Below, one piece after another: positions 22,578-33,414 of a stretch of DNA of 64,000 bases; positions within the stretch are counted from its first letter, which is position 1; every line of letters begins with the position of its first letter. The translations under genes were made by a program, and so were the position numbers. Where the stretch lies: NCBI RefSeq assembly GCF_954871325.1, contig NC_088775.1, forward strand, positions 1,163,473 to 1,227,472, written 5' to 3'. Origin of the DNA: Gordionus sp. m RMFG-2023. Lineage: Eukaryota > Nematomorpha > Gordioida > Chordodea > Parachordodidae. The notes beneath the pieces were generated by a model that saw nothing but the letters and a program-made list of their open reading frames with translations, had not been told where the DNA came from and searched no databases.

Positions 22578-22992
22578 CGCACAAATTGAGCGTTTCAAAT
22601 GACGCGTTGCAAAAAGCCAATAATGCATGCCAAATGGCATCGTTCAAATTGGGAAAAAATTATCGTTTGGCGTTAGCAACCATTTTAAACAAACGCAAGC
22701 AGTCTAGCTTATATTTTCATTACTTTTTTTTATTCTCCATTTTGAAAATATTACATAAAATGTAAATATAAATAACTTACTTATAATCCTTAAAAAAAGA
22801 ATATATTTATTTAGAAATTAAAGAAAATAAAAAGGCAGACGATAATATAATTTTCATTAGAACTTATTTAAAATTTCGAAAAGACGGATATTAATAAAAA
22901 AAAGACAACCTTCAATTTTAAACAAATGGACGCGTTACGTTTTTTTTCATAATCAATAAATTACAACAAAACGCGAACGCTCAATTTGTACG
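22578..22992. mobile_element. TIR element (family F), short internally deleted copy
   Basis: The ends are CGCACAAATTGAGCGTT and, in mirror image, AACGCTCAATTTGTACG. The subterminal word AATAATGCATG and the poly-A-rich interior resemble the longer copy at 58017-59754, so this looks like a deletion derivative with no coding capacity. The palindromic word TGCCAAATGGCAT lies near 22628. Confidence 0.75.
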
Positions 22993-23483
22993 CGCTATTA
23001 CGTCACATTTTATAAAAGGAACCTCTTATAATCATATTTATTGAATCGGCCATTTTTATTTTTTATTGAAAATTAATTAAAATGCGGATAATTATGCATT
23101 TCTTATCCTTTTTGTATATTATTCTTATTTTTCCTGGAGTATAGTTTATGATATTTTTGAATTTTTCCAATTCTGTATTTCCCGTTTATATTTAATTTTA
23201 TATTTTTTCCAATCTATTATAATTAATTTTTTTTCTGAATTATTATTTATTTTTTCTTCATTTTCCTCCATTTTTTGAGTTATATATTTACTTTAATTTT
23301 AACTTAGTTTTTGTATTCCCAATTATTAATTTTTTATAAATATCATGATGACGAAAAATAAATAAATGACTGAGATATTATATAGCACTTTATAACTTGG
23401 GTTCGTGATCCCATGATTACTCTCACGTTGCACAGAATGTTCATAAAGGTTTTCTTTCTCTCTTTCTATCTTTATTTATTTAT
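22993..23483. other. Intergenic
   Basis: T-rich sequence without genes. Confidence 0.4.
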
Positions 23484-23640
23484 CTTCTTCCTTCCTTTCT
23501 TCCTTCTTTCTTTCCTTCCTTCCTTCCTTCCTTCCTTCCTTCCTTCCTTCCTTCCTTCCTTCCTTCCTTCCTTCCTTCCTTCCTTCCTTCCTTCCTTCCT
23601 TCCTTCCTTCCTTCCTTCCTTCCTTCCTTCCTTCCTTCCT
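23484..23640. repeat. (TTCC)n microsatellite
   Basis: Nearly perfect array. Its right flank (TTTCTCTATCCAATAATGAG, then TGATAGATGCAACC) is the mirror of the left flank of the (AAAG)n tract at 21194. Confidence 0.97.
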
Positions 23641-23752
23641 TTCTCTATCCAATAATGAGTGATAGATGCAACCACAATATACACTATCATTTATATTCAC
23701 ACATACTCTAATAAATGCATTATATAAAAATTTATAAGATATCAATAATTTA

Positions 23753-23947
23753 ATGGCACTACTCATCCCTTCAGCAATAACGGCAAAGGCGGCAGATGAG
23801 GATGATTCTACACCTCCCAAGGATTCTCAACAGACAACGAGGAAAATCGGGAGTAAAATTCACGAAAAAATCTTTAAAAGGACCAAAAAGATGTCAATCA
23901 TATCACTCGCAAAATTGTTTACCTCGATTTCTCGAAATGTTATATAA
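23753..23947 (+). CDS. Possible short exon or small protein, unknown
   Basis: A 64-residue frame reads LLIPSAITAKAADEDDSTPP, then KDSQQTTRKIGSKIHEKIFK, RTKKMSIISLAK. The nucleotide composition from 23765 to 23940 is higher in GC than its surroundings, as seen for real exons here. It begins acidic and turns basic. No family is recognised. It could be the last exon of a plus-strand gene or chance. Confidence 0.3.
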   Translation: MALLIPSAITAKAADEDDSTPPKDSQQTTRKIGSKIHEKIFKRTKKMSIISLAKLFTSISRNVI

Positions 23948-24019
23948 TTTATGTATAAACTTTTGGAATAGATTACTTTTTAGCAAAAAAAAAATGGCGG
24001 GAAGAAAATAAAATATAGT

Positions 24020-24829
24020 TTTTTGTAACATTCATTCATTCATTTTGAAAAATTCGTTTTACGTGTCATTGTAGGAAGGGCTTGCCGGGGTAGTTTTAAT
24101 TTCAGGATTTCTTTTCGGCAATCTGCATTAGTGTGTTTATAATAATATTAAATTGTAAAGTTTAAAATTTCGTTCCTTTCTCCCTTTCTTTCTAACCGAA
24201 CGAAAAATTAACAAATTTAATTTTAAATAAATCCTGAAATATGTTTTAAAATCTAGACAAAAAAATAGTCTAAAACCAAAATTAGCTAGCTATGTTGTAT
24301 TTAGTTTGTAAATTAGCTATATATCGTAATTGGCTTCATGATTTTAAATAAACTCAATGAGTGACATTAACCATTCACGTGTGTTATATTATTTTTGCAA
24401 TTTTTGGCCTTGATTTATGACTACATTATAAGTCATCATCACCAATAATCCAGTCAATCAATTTAAAATCAACCTTTTGCGATAACGAAACGCACGTGCT
24501 CACTCAAGTCTCACTATTAGATTCCAACCTTTAACAACGAGGAATTCACCTTATTATAATCAAAATTTCCTCTAGGACAATTTTCCCTTCCCCCTTTTCC
24601 GAAAATTTTATATATGTATTATAATCGTTTTTTTAGACGTTAAAGATGTGTTCTATCTCATTCGGCACTTTACTTAAGATCTTTTAGTGCAAGTTAAAAA
24701 TCTCAAGTTTTACGGGTTGTCTGGAATTAATTTTATCTTCGAGAGGGGAAATAATTTTATATTTATTTGATAGAATCCCCCCTCCCCTCTAGATTTACCC
24801 AGAGTCTCGGTGACAATTGAGGTATAAAA
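24020..24829. other. Intergenic, unique-looking sequence
   Basis: No gene. The interval has a less skewed composition than most of the window but no open frame. Confidence 0.35.
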
Positions 24830-25200
24830 TTGGTTTTTATCTAATGCCAGGCCGAATGCGAATTATTGGAATTCAGCCCAATGCCCTCATTTATTTATGG
24901 TAAGCGCGATTTGCTCTAGCGATGCGAAATTAATCGCTAGCGAGATCGGAGTTCGATTTTTCTCACGAATACGATACTTTTTCTTAATATTACTTAAACA
25001 GCTGGCACGAATTTTATCGATTCCCCGTCCGTATTTATAAATATTATCGGTTTCTTTCGTAAATTAATCAGCGAAGATATTTTCGCTATCGCTTGAGCGA
25101 ACCGCGCTTAAATATGAAGGAGGGCTTAGCCTCGAATTCACAGCTGGCGCGAATTCGCGCGGCGAAATATCTAAAATTCAACCGCGAAGAATACAAAAAT
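24830..25200. other. Locally GC- and CpG-richer block
   Basis: This stretch carries several CG-containing palindromic words (TCGCTAGCGA, GAATTCGCGC, TCGCTATCGCTTGAGCGA). ACAGCTGGCACGAATT and ACAGCTGGCGCGAATT lie about 140 bp apart. It has no open frame. It may be a regulatory region or an old relic of the GCGAA-rich foldback family seen at 51.6 and 55.6 kb. Confidence 0.35.
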
Positions 25201-25449
25201 ACAAAGCATTTATTAGAATATAATTTAATTATCGTAATTATTCTATTTTTAAAAAAAAAACTGTATTAGGTCACTTTGTAGGGATCGTTAAGTTTAAAAA
25301 AATTTGTCGAAGTTTTCGATCGTTATCAATAAATAAAAAAAATTTTGAGGGTTATTTAAAGAAAAAAATTAATTAATTGATTTGGTGGAGGAGGGGGGGG
25401 GGATATATATTTTTTAAAAATATTATTTCATTTTAATTTATTTTATTTT

Positions 25450-25704
25450 AAATTACAGAAAATTATATTTATCCAATTTAAAATTTCAATTTTATGGGTA
25501 ATTATCTGAGAAATTTTATAATATAGCCTGATAATTATATAATATGACTAATAGCGCGTTTCAGCGTTTCAAAAAAACAAATAATGCATTTTGAATGCAT
25601 TTCTGAACAGCAACAAAAAATTTATTATCCAAATTTAAAATTTCAATATTTAGGGTAAATTATCTGAGAAATTTTATAATATTGCCTTATAATTATATAA
25701 TATG
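25450..25704. repeat. 90-bp direct duplication flanking a family F-like fragment
   Basis: AATTATCTGAGAAATTTTAT and ATAATTATATAATATG occur in the same order at about 25497-25543 and 25657-25704. The spacer (25550-25610) has GCGTTTCAAAAAAACAAATA and ATGCATTTTGAATGCAT, similar to family F interiors. Confidence 0.6.
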
Positions 25705-26889
25705 CTTGAGAATTTGAGCATTATCATTAGATCTGGCATACCTTTTTAATAAGCCAGCCCGGATTTGTTATATGTTAATTTTTGTGGATTATAAGCTAAG
25801 ATTACAATTTACTATAATGCCTGTTTTTTAAGAGGATGTCTAACTTAAATTACTAAATATGATAAATAATATATAGTTTGAATTCATAGACACAATAGAT
25901 ATTAAATACAATAGATTTATAAAGACGGTTGTTGCTGTAAGTCTTCGTGGCAATTTTAAAAGCAAAAAGAAAGTTGAATGCAAAAGAATCAAATAATAAT
26001 TAAATGGAATGAAGAAAAGGGGATATTAAATTATTTTACAACTGGGAGACTTTGCGGATAAAAACCTTAAAATTTATCTTATTGATCTTCAAGAATACAG
26101 TTGAATATTGGTCTGCTCAAAAATATGGAATTTATCATATACAGATATTCTTTTAAAAATTTTTGAGCCAAATTAATTAATCAATCAAATCGTTTTAAAA
26201 TGATAGATACTACAATATTAATGATAAGTCTATTTTAAGACCAAAATTATAAATAATATGGTTAATTGATTTAATTCATAAATTAAGTTTTTAAACAAAA
26301 TTGCTTTAAGACCCTCTCCGTTCTCAGGGGATAAAAATTTGTGAATATTACTCCCAGTTACGATTCGTAACGAGCTTACGTGGATTTCAGAATCAAATAT
26401 ATATTTAAGATAATCGGCAAATAAACACATTCATGATTTTAATTTCCGGAAATTGGAGTAACATGAACAATAGACAACAACAATTTGATTGATTAGTCTA
26501 GGGAACAGAATATTATTTCATCATTTTTGTATTCAACAAGATGTGACAGATTTCATATAATAGCATCGAATTTCGAGAACCTTCCGATCATCCAATAACA
26601 ATGTTTTCCACACTTCAGACTCTAGAAAATTTTTGCTATGACCTTCAAATTCGAAAAAAATCATTTTTTTTTGATAACAGGACGATAATTTTTATCCTTT
26701 TTAAATAGAAATTAATTTTTCTTTTTATGAAACGTAAATTAAATCGTCTGCAATTTAAATATTAAAAAAAAATTTGCATAATCAATTTAATTTTAGAAAA
26801 AAAGTTATCTCACCAGGAAAATAAATTAAATTTTTTTTTAATTTTGAAAACAAAAAAAAAATGAAAAATATTGGGGGGGGGGCCTAACC
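25705..26889. other. Intergenic, AT-rich
   Basis: No gene could be supported. A frame at 26230-26430 on the minus strand has no recognisable content. A run of ten G lies at 26873-26882. Confidence 0.4.
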
Positions 26890-27230
26890 CAATGATATAT
26901 TATAATACTTAGACTGACGACGTATTCATAATAATGCATTTGAAAACGTCGTTGAAATGCAAATCAGCTGGACCCGCCATCTTGGTAACCCACATATGGT
27001 AATTATTCTCGTGATAAAAACTACTATTAAATTGATAACTTGCTTCCTTATTATCTCGAGGATCGGACAATTATTTAATAAAGTTTGCGTCAGGCATAGG
27101 AGTAAATTTGCCTCTCGTCTAAAAAATGTTAATTATGATATGGATAATCAAAATGGGGTCCTCAGCTGTTTACATTGGTGTACACTTTTAACGAACGTGT
27201 CGTCAGTTTAGGTATTATTGTAAGTCGTTG
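26890..27230. mobile_element. TIR element (family E, copy 2) with 8-bp TSD
   Basis: The element starts CAATGATATATTATAATACT and ends in the mirror form. Both arms carry TAGACTGACGACG-type sequence and an AATCAGCTGGACC / CAGCTG block beside a CGCCAT-like word. The flanks repeat GCCTAACC exactly (26882-26889 and 27231-27238), indicating an 8-bp target duplication and hence a hAT-like mechanism. Confidence 0.85.
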
Positions 27231-27499
27231 GCCTAACCACACCGTTACTTATTTTCTATGAAGGCGTAAAAATTAATTTAGTTCGCCGCTGCCCAAATAA
27301 TCGTCTTTTTTATTTAAAAAACAAAAAACGCCACCTCCCGATAAGGCTATGAGCGCGGATTTAGACATTCCTTTTTTTAAGAACGCGTTTCCTACCTTCC
27401 GTCAAAGTATTTCCTTTCTTTCTCATTTATTTATCCCCTTATTCCAAGTAGATAGAGAGGCAAAATTTACCTCCCCCCTCCCATACACACATTTTTTAT

Positions 27500-28800
27500 A
27501 CTGTACCACCCCACCATGTTCCATCATGCCCCATCCCACAGTTGTGTTTGGGTACTATATCTACCTTTTATGCTCTATTATCTACCTTATTTTCACTTTT
27601 TTCTTACCCTTTTTATACTGTATCATCCTATCATGTCCCATCATGCCCCAATTCCCAGTTATATTTGGATATTATATCTACTTTTACGCTTTATTATTCT
27701 ACCTTATTCAAACTTTTTTCTCACCCTTTTAATACTGTACCATCCTATCATGTCCCATCATACCCCATCCCCAGATATCTACCATTTTCGCTTTATTAAT
27801 CTACTTTATTCTCACTTTTTTCTTACCCTTTTAATACTGTATCATCCTATCATGTCCCATCATGCCCCAATTCCCAGTTATATTTGGATATTATATCTAC
27901 TTTTACGCTTTATTATTCTACCTTATTCAAACTTTTTTCTCACCCTTTTAATACTGTACCATCCTATCATGTCCCATCATACCCCATCCCCAGATATCTA
28001 CCATTTTCGCTTTATTAATCTACTTTATTCTCACTTTTTTCTTACCCTTTTAATACTGTACCATCCTATCATGTCCCATCATGCCCCAATTCCCAGTTAT
28101 ATTTGGATATTATATCTACTTTTACGCTTTATTATTCTACCTTATTCAAACTTTTTTCTCACCCTTTTAATACTGTACCATCCTATCATGTCCCATCATA
28201 CCCCATCCCCAGATATCTACCATTTTCGCTTTATTAATCTACTTTATTCTCACTTTTTTCTTACCCTTTTAATACTGTACCATCCTATCATGTCCCATCA
28301 TGCCCCAATCCCTTGTTATATTTGGATATTATATCTACTTTTACGCTTTATTATTCTACCTTATTCAAACTTTTTTCTCACCCTTTTAATACTGTACCAT
28401 CCTATCATGTCCCATCATACCCCATCCCCAGATATCTACCATTTTCGCTTTATTAATCTACTTTATTCTCACTTTTTTCTTACCCTTTTAATACTGTACC
28501 ATCCTATCATGTCCCATCATGCCCCAATCCCCTGTTATATTTGGATATTATATCTACTTTTACGCTTTATTATTCTACCTTATTCAAACTTTTTTCTCAC
28601 CCTTTTAATACTGTACCATCCTATCATGTCCCATCATACCCCATCCCCAGATATCTACCATTTTCGCTTTATTAATCTACTTTATTCTCACTTTTTTCTT
28701 ACCCTTTTAATACTGTACCATCCTATCATGTCCCATCATGCCCCAATCCCCTGTTATATTTGGATATTATACCTACGTTTTATTAATCTACCTAATTCTC
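27500..28800. repeat. 219-bp minisatellite, about 5.5 units, with a continuous ORF
   Basis: The word AGATATCTACC recurs at exactly 219-bp intervals (27773, 27992, 28211, 28430, 28649). Each unit is itself two diverged halves, both with CATCCTATCATGTCCCATCA and ACCCTTTTAATACTGTA. Because 219 is divisible by three and the strand is rich in T and C, one frame stays open for 452 residues (27516-28874). Differences between units are few, so expansion is recent. The encoded sequence is a hydrophobic repeat (FFLTLLILYHPIMSHH) of no known kind, and I treat it as non-coding. Confidence 0.92.
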
Positions 28801-29090
28801 ACTTCTATCTCTTTTTCCAAAATTCTCCAATTTCCATTAATTTTTTCAATCCTTTTTTAATTCTATTTTATTAGATTTATTTTATATTTTTTTTATAAAT
28901 TAATAATTTATCTATATTAATAATATTTATTTAAAAAGAAGAATATATAATTACAATTTTGGCATTTAGAAAATCTTTATTTTTTTAAAGGTCGTTTTTA
29001 AAAAAGAGAAAAAATACAGGTAAAAAAAATATTATTGATTTTTGCTTCCACCTTTCGCTAAAAATAATTATCATTTTTTTTATATACTCT
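28801..29090. other. AT-rich, no feature
   Basis: Nothing identifiable. Confidence 0.4.
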
Positions 29091-29600
29091 TCTAAAAAAA
29101 AATAATTTCTTTCTTTTCTATTCTTTTTTAAATCTATTGTAAAGAGTTTTTATTTTTTATAAACACGTTTTTATTTTGTCGATAATGAGCAGGTAATTCA
29201 TCAATATAAAAAAAAAATGATAATTGGATGAGTGGATTGGAGGGGGGGGAGGTGTTTGTAAATTTTCTTTATTCTTTCCATTTTTCCCTCTTTCTTTTTG
29301 TAAAAGAATTTTATTCTTTTCTATTCTTATTTAAATCTATTGTAAAGAGTTTTTATTTTTTATAAACACGTTTTTATTTTGTCGATAATGAGCAGGTAAT
29401 TCATCAATATAAAAAAAAAATGATAATTGGATGAGTGGATTGAGGGGGGGGGGGGGGGTTTGTAAATTTTTCTTTATTCTTTCCATTTCTCCCTCTTTCT
29501 TTTTGTAAAAGAAGTTTATTCTTTTCTATTCTTTTTTAAATCTATTGTAAAGAGTTTTTATTTTTTATAAACACATTTTTATTTATTTTTTCGATAAATA
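29091..29600. repeat. About 204-bp tandem repeat, 2.5 copies, with G-runs
   Basis: TCTATTGTAAAGAGTTTTTA recurs near 29132, 29336 and 29541. Each unit includes GATAATGAGCAGGTAATTC and GATTGGAGGGG, with a G-run of 8 in one unit and about 14 in the next. Confidence 0.85.
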
Positions 29601-29618
29601 ATCAAATAAATCATGTAT

Positions 29619-30300
29619 TTACTCCACGAGATTCGTACTATAGTCCCTCCCTGGGAAATTGCCGTTGTCGATTTTCTCGTCCGCGTCGTCACGGGCATCA
29701 TCTTTTTCTCGAACATTTCTAGCGTCCAGACTCATCCTTCTGGCTTCCAGCCCTATTTGTTGTTCCAGATGTGGATCCCGAGTAAACTCGTTAGGATAAT
29801 TACTTCCGGTGTCCGCGCTTCCCCCTAAATTAGGTTCGTCCTTTTCTTTAACCACGTCCCCGTTGATGTTTAACGTAGATTCATTTTCCTCGCCCGCAAC
29901 CGCTTCGTCCTTCTCCAACGTTTTTCCGGTATTAGGAAATGTTTCGTCGAATTCCAAGTCTGGCTCGAATCCCTCCTTTTTCTCCCCCCGGCTTCTCGCA
30001 GAATTTCTTCTCGATGTGTTAGCGGGAAAATTGTCGCCATGACCTTCCGCGAGGGTCGAGGATTCTTTTCCTGCCGCCTTGTTTTCCTCATCATTTTCCT
30101 TGAGCGAGGATAAGTCACCATTTGACTTCTCTCGGGTTTCGCCGTTGCCCCCTTCCACATCTCCATCTTTGGGCGATCCAAAACTAGGTCTAGTTTTTAA
30201 ATGAGATTTATTTCGGTGAGACGCAGAGTCCCCTTGGTCCGTTAACTGGTCTTCCTGGACTTTCGGTGAGAACGATTTGACTTTGTCAACCCCGTTAAGT
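29619..30300 (-). CDS. Terminal exon of an acidic, disordered protein, unknown
   Basis: Open on the minus strand from a possible acceptor (ATAAAAG at 30301) to TAA at 29619, giving about 226 residues. The composition is high in Glu, Asp, Ser, Gly and Lys (SLKENDEENKAAGKESS, FDETFPNTGKTLEKDEAVAG, RKDD-like stretches near the end). The nucleotide sequence is clearly richer in GC than the surroundings, as for the other real exons. No ATG is available near the start in this frame, so an upstream exon must exist to the right but was not found. It has no recognisable domain and is likely intrinsically disordered. Two other open frames in the same interval are shadows. Confidence 0.55.
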
Positions 30301-30507
30301 CTTTTATTTTTTTTTTATAGAAAATAATTTAAATTTGTGACAGATGTCAAAATCTGATATAAATCGCAAATTGGATCAATTTAGATTGTTCGAAAAAAAT
30401 TAAAACCATATTTGTTAGATTGACAAATTATGTGTTTTTATTTAATCAAATCACTTAAAATATAATAATTGCAAATATATGTTCAACGCATTACCATTGT
30501 AGGGTGG

Positions 30508-30725
30508 AGATAATGTCTGAGACCTGCAAAAAAAATTAGCCGGGCTGGGCCCGACCCAAAATGTTAATTTTTAAACCCGGCCTTTTAAAAAAAAAATACC
30601 CGGGCCGGGTCGAGTCGTAACCGAATATTTTAAATCGGAAATTATTAAAATATTTTTAAAAAAATTCGGACCGGATTTAAAAAATCCGGGTTTTGCAAAT
30701 GATACCTCTTCGGGTCTCTGATATA
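30508..30725. repeat. GC-rich CCGGGC repeat (family C), possibly complete
   Basis: It starts CTGAGACCTGCA, ends CGGGTCTCTGAT, and carries GCCGGGCTGGGCCCGACCC and CCCGGGCCGGGTCGAG inside. The outer words form a loose inverted pair (GAGACC / GGTCTC). Confidence 0.55.
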
Positions 30726-30828
30726 TAACCGATAAAATATGAAATATCACTTCTCAATGTTTAGTAATAATATCGATTTTCTAAACCTTTTAATTTATTT
30801 TTTAGGGCACTAAGGATCGTGTTAGAAC

Positions 30829-31000
30829 CTAGTGTTGAGCCAGAAAAATAATATTGTCTGGACCTCTAGATTTAGCTAATAAATGTCCCAATGAGCCATC
30901 AGTGAGCAAAATCTTCAGGATCCGGCGTAATATTTTTCTAGAATAAAAGTATCGATGTCAGCTGTTTTCATTAAAAAATCTACCGGAAATTTATTTGGTA
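30829..31000. mobile_element. Family B MITE relic, internally deleted
   Basis: CCTAGTGTTGAGCCAGAAAA joins the left tip directly to inner family B sequence (AATCTTCAGGATCC, AATATTTTTCTAGA). Confidence 0.5.
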
Positions 31001-31849
31001 TTCGTATCCGATAATTTTTCGAATACCAAATAAAATGAATCACCCGATTTAATGTTCGGGATCAAATTACGGATTAAATTTTTTTTTACTAGACCTCAGA
31101 TTTCTTGGTCATATATGTATATTATAATAATTATTATTTAAACGATTTAAATTGTGAAAATACTTTGTGTCATGGGCGGCAGCTGTTGCATGATGCCCTA
31201 ATGGGTTATCTGTTAGAAAACACGTGATACAAAATTAAATTAATAATAAATAACGAACATTTATTCGCACACCCATAATCTCGCTTAAATTTTTTTTAAA
31301 ATTATCGTAAATATTGGGAAGAACTCAGCATTAGTAATAATTATATATTTTTCACATTGACTTTTATACCAGGGTTTCAGAAGGGCAGACTGGCCATAGG
31401 CCCATAAAATACGGAATTTGCAGGCCGATTGAAAGAGAAAAAAAATGCAATGATTTTTATGGCGAAACAAACTCTCAATTAACTTTCCTTTTTCCTTCCT
31501 TCCTTCCTTCCTTCCTTCCATCCCCTTTCTGAACAATGAAAATGGAGAAAACCCTAATTATAATCAGCTAAAACAATAAGTTAAAATAATCGTAAAAATG
31601 GGGGTTAAAACTATAAATTATCACTTAAATCGGAAATGAATCAGTCGGTCATATTCTCTCGGTTATAACTTTATCTCGCTCCAAGCAACATTTAGGTCTA
31701 TCATAAAAAAAATGGGATTAATTGATTAAGTAGTTTAAGATGATTACGAAATTAGGTGATATTTTAGGCAATATTTTAATTAGTAAAAAAAAAAAATATA
31801 AATAATTTTGTAATATGATTTAATTTAGTTTTTTTAAAAAAAAATTCAT
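31001..31849. other. Intergenic with a short (TTCC)n tract
   Basis: A (CCTT)n tract lies at about 31493-31520. No gene is seen. Confidence 0.45.
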
Positions 31850-32505
31850 AAAGCGGCAAATGCGTTTTTTTCCGCCAATGCTGTTACTTTTTTAAATTTT
31901 AAAAATCGAATTTAACCGGAAATGTACTTCCGGCATGTTTGGAATACCTAACCCTATAAATTTCAGACAAATTCGCTATGAAATTTCGAACTTAATATAA
32001 CTAAGTCAATTTTTTGAGAACTTTTTTTAAAAAAAATTTAGAAAAATCTGATTTTATCCGGAAATGGATTGCAGCATGTTTGGAATGCCCACCCTATAAA
32101 TTCCAGATAATTTTATCATCAACAACTTTTGAAACTTAATATAATTTATATTAGTTTTTTTTCCATAGATTTTTCATATAATTAATAAATGACTCAAAAG
32201 TTTAAACGGTAAAAAAAAAAAATTCTACAATTCATAAGATCAGGTATTCCAAACATGCCGCAATCCATTTCCGGATAAAATCAGATTTTTCTAAAAATTT
32301 TATAAAAAAAAAAAAAAGCTCTCGAAAAATTGACTTAAAGTTATATTAAGTTCAAAAGCGAATTTGTCTGAAATTTCTAGGGTTAGGTATTCCAAACATG
32401 CTGGAAGTACATTTCCGGTTAGAATCAGATCTTTCTTTAAAAATACCCGCTCAAAAAGTGACTTGAAGTTTTTTAAAAAAAAAATAACCCATTGCCTCTA
32501 ACATA
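31850..32505. repeat. Long imperfect inverted repeat made of family D sequence
   Basis: The left arm (about 31850-32130) and right arm (about 32210-32505) are mirror images. Each contains two CCGGAAAT / ATTTCCGG words and two GCATGTTTGGAAT / ATTCCAAACATGC words in matching order, separated by a spacer of about 80 bp. The transcript would fold into a hairpin of nearly 300 bp. The single family D copies elsewhere correspond to one half of an arm. Confidence 0.8.
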
Positions 32506-33365
32506 TTAATATTTTTTTAAAATAATTCTACAAGGCTTCGTTTGAGTCAGATGACACTGCAAAGAAAATTTTACATTTAAGATATTAAAAAACCTGCTGG
32601 TGCTTGAACTATGTTATAATTGTCCTTCTTGGAGAATCCGCATCCCATCTTTAACCGGAAATTGTTCTCGTGGAATGAAGAGAAGAGAATTTCATCAATT
32701 GGAATAATCTAAAAAGATTTTTTTCTTTTTTTTTTTGAAAATTCAAATGTCAACCAAATTTTTTTGGGGGGAAATTTATTTTATTTTTTTAAATTTTCTA
32801 GACATTTTATTAAATATATAATTTTTATTATTTTTTTTTCAAAAAAGATAAAAATTTATTCCCCCAATGTTATATTATAATAAACAAATAAACAAAATAA
32901 TTATTTCGTATTTAATAATAATAATATAAATAATATTTAAAAAAATGTTTAAATAGTCTAGTTTGGGTTGGTATAAGTAAAGCCTAAGGTTTTTGTACCT
33001 GATAATTATTCAGATAGGAATTTTCTTAATTTTCTTCATTTTAATCTATTTTTTTTTTGTAATCTTTCTTATTATTTTCTTAAATGTCGCATTTAATTTA
33101 AGTTTATTACACAAAAAATATAGTTTACCTTCAAGGTAACAGACAGGTAAAGAAAACTAAAAAAACAAAAATTTTTTATAGATTTTTAAACATAATTTAC
33201 AATATAGTTTTATTGTCTGAATTTTTTATATAGTTACTTAAAGTAAATAAAATAAAAATTATTTTATCTTTTTGTCAATTTTTAAATATTTTTTTGTTAA
33301 AAATTATTAAAATTTAAAATCAATAAAATTATTTTTATTTTTTTTTATATAAAATCATAATAATT
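32506..33365. other. Very AT-rich, no feature
   Basis: No gene or repeat could be named. Confidence 0.45.
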
Positions 33366-33412
33366 TTTCTTTCTTTCTTTCTTTTTCTTTCTTTCTTTTT
33401 TTCTTTTTTGCA
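33366..33412. repeat. (CTTT)n microsatellite at the 5' edge of the LINE
   Basis: TTTC units are interrupted by short T runs. They lie directly before the first recognisable LINE codons. Confidence 0.9.
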
Positions 33413-33414
33413 AA

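Noticed and set aside
23413-23820. ORFs over the (TTCC)n tract on both strands
   Set aside because: Simple-repeat translation (LPSFLPSF, KEGRKEGR).
27773-28660. CRISPR-like regular repeats
   Set aside because: The repeat is a head-to-tail minisatellite without unique spacers, in a eukaryotic genome.
27516-28874. 452-residue repeat membrane protein
   Set aside because: The frame is open because the repeat period is 219 bp and the strand is T/C-rich. No start context or non-repeat domain supports a gene.
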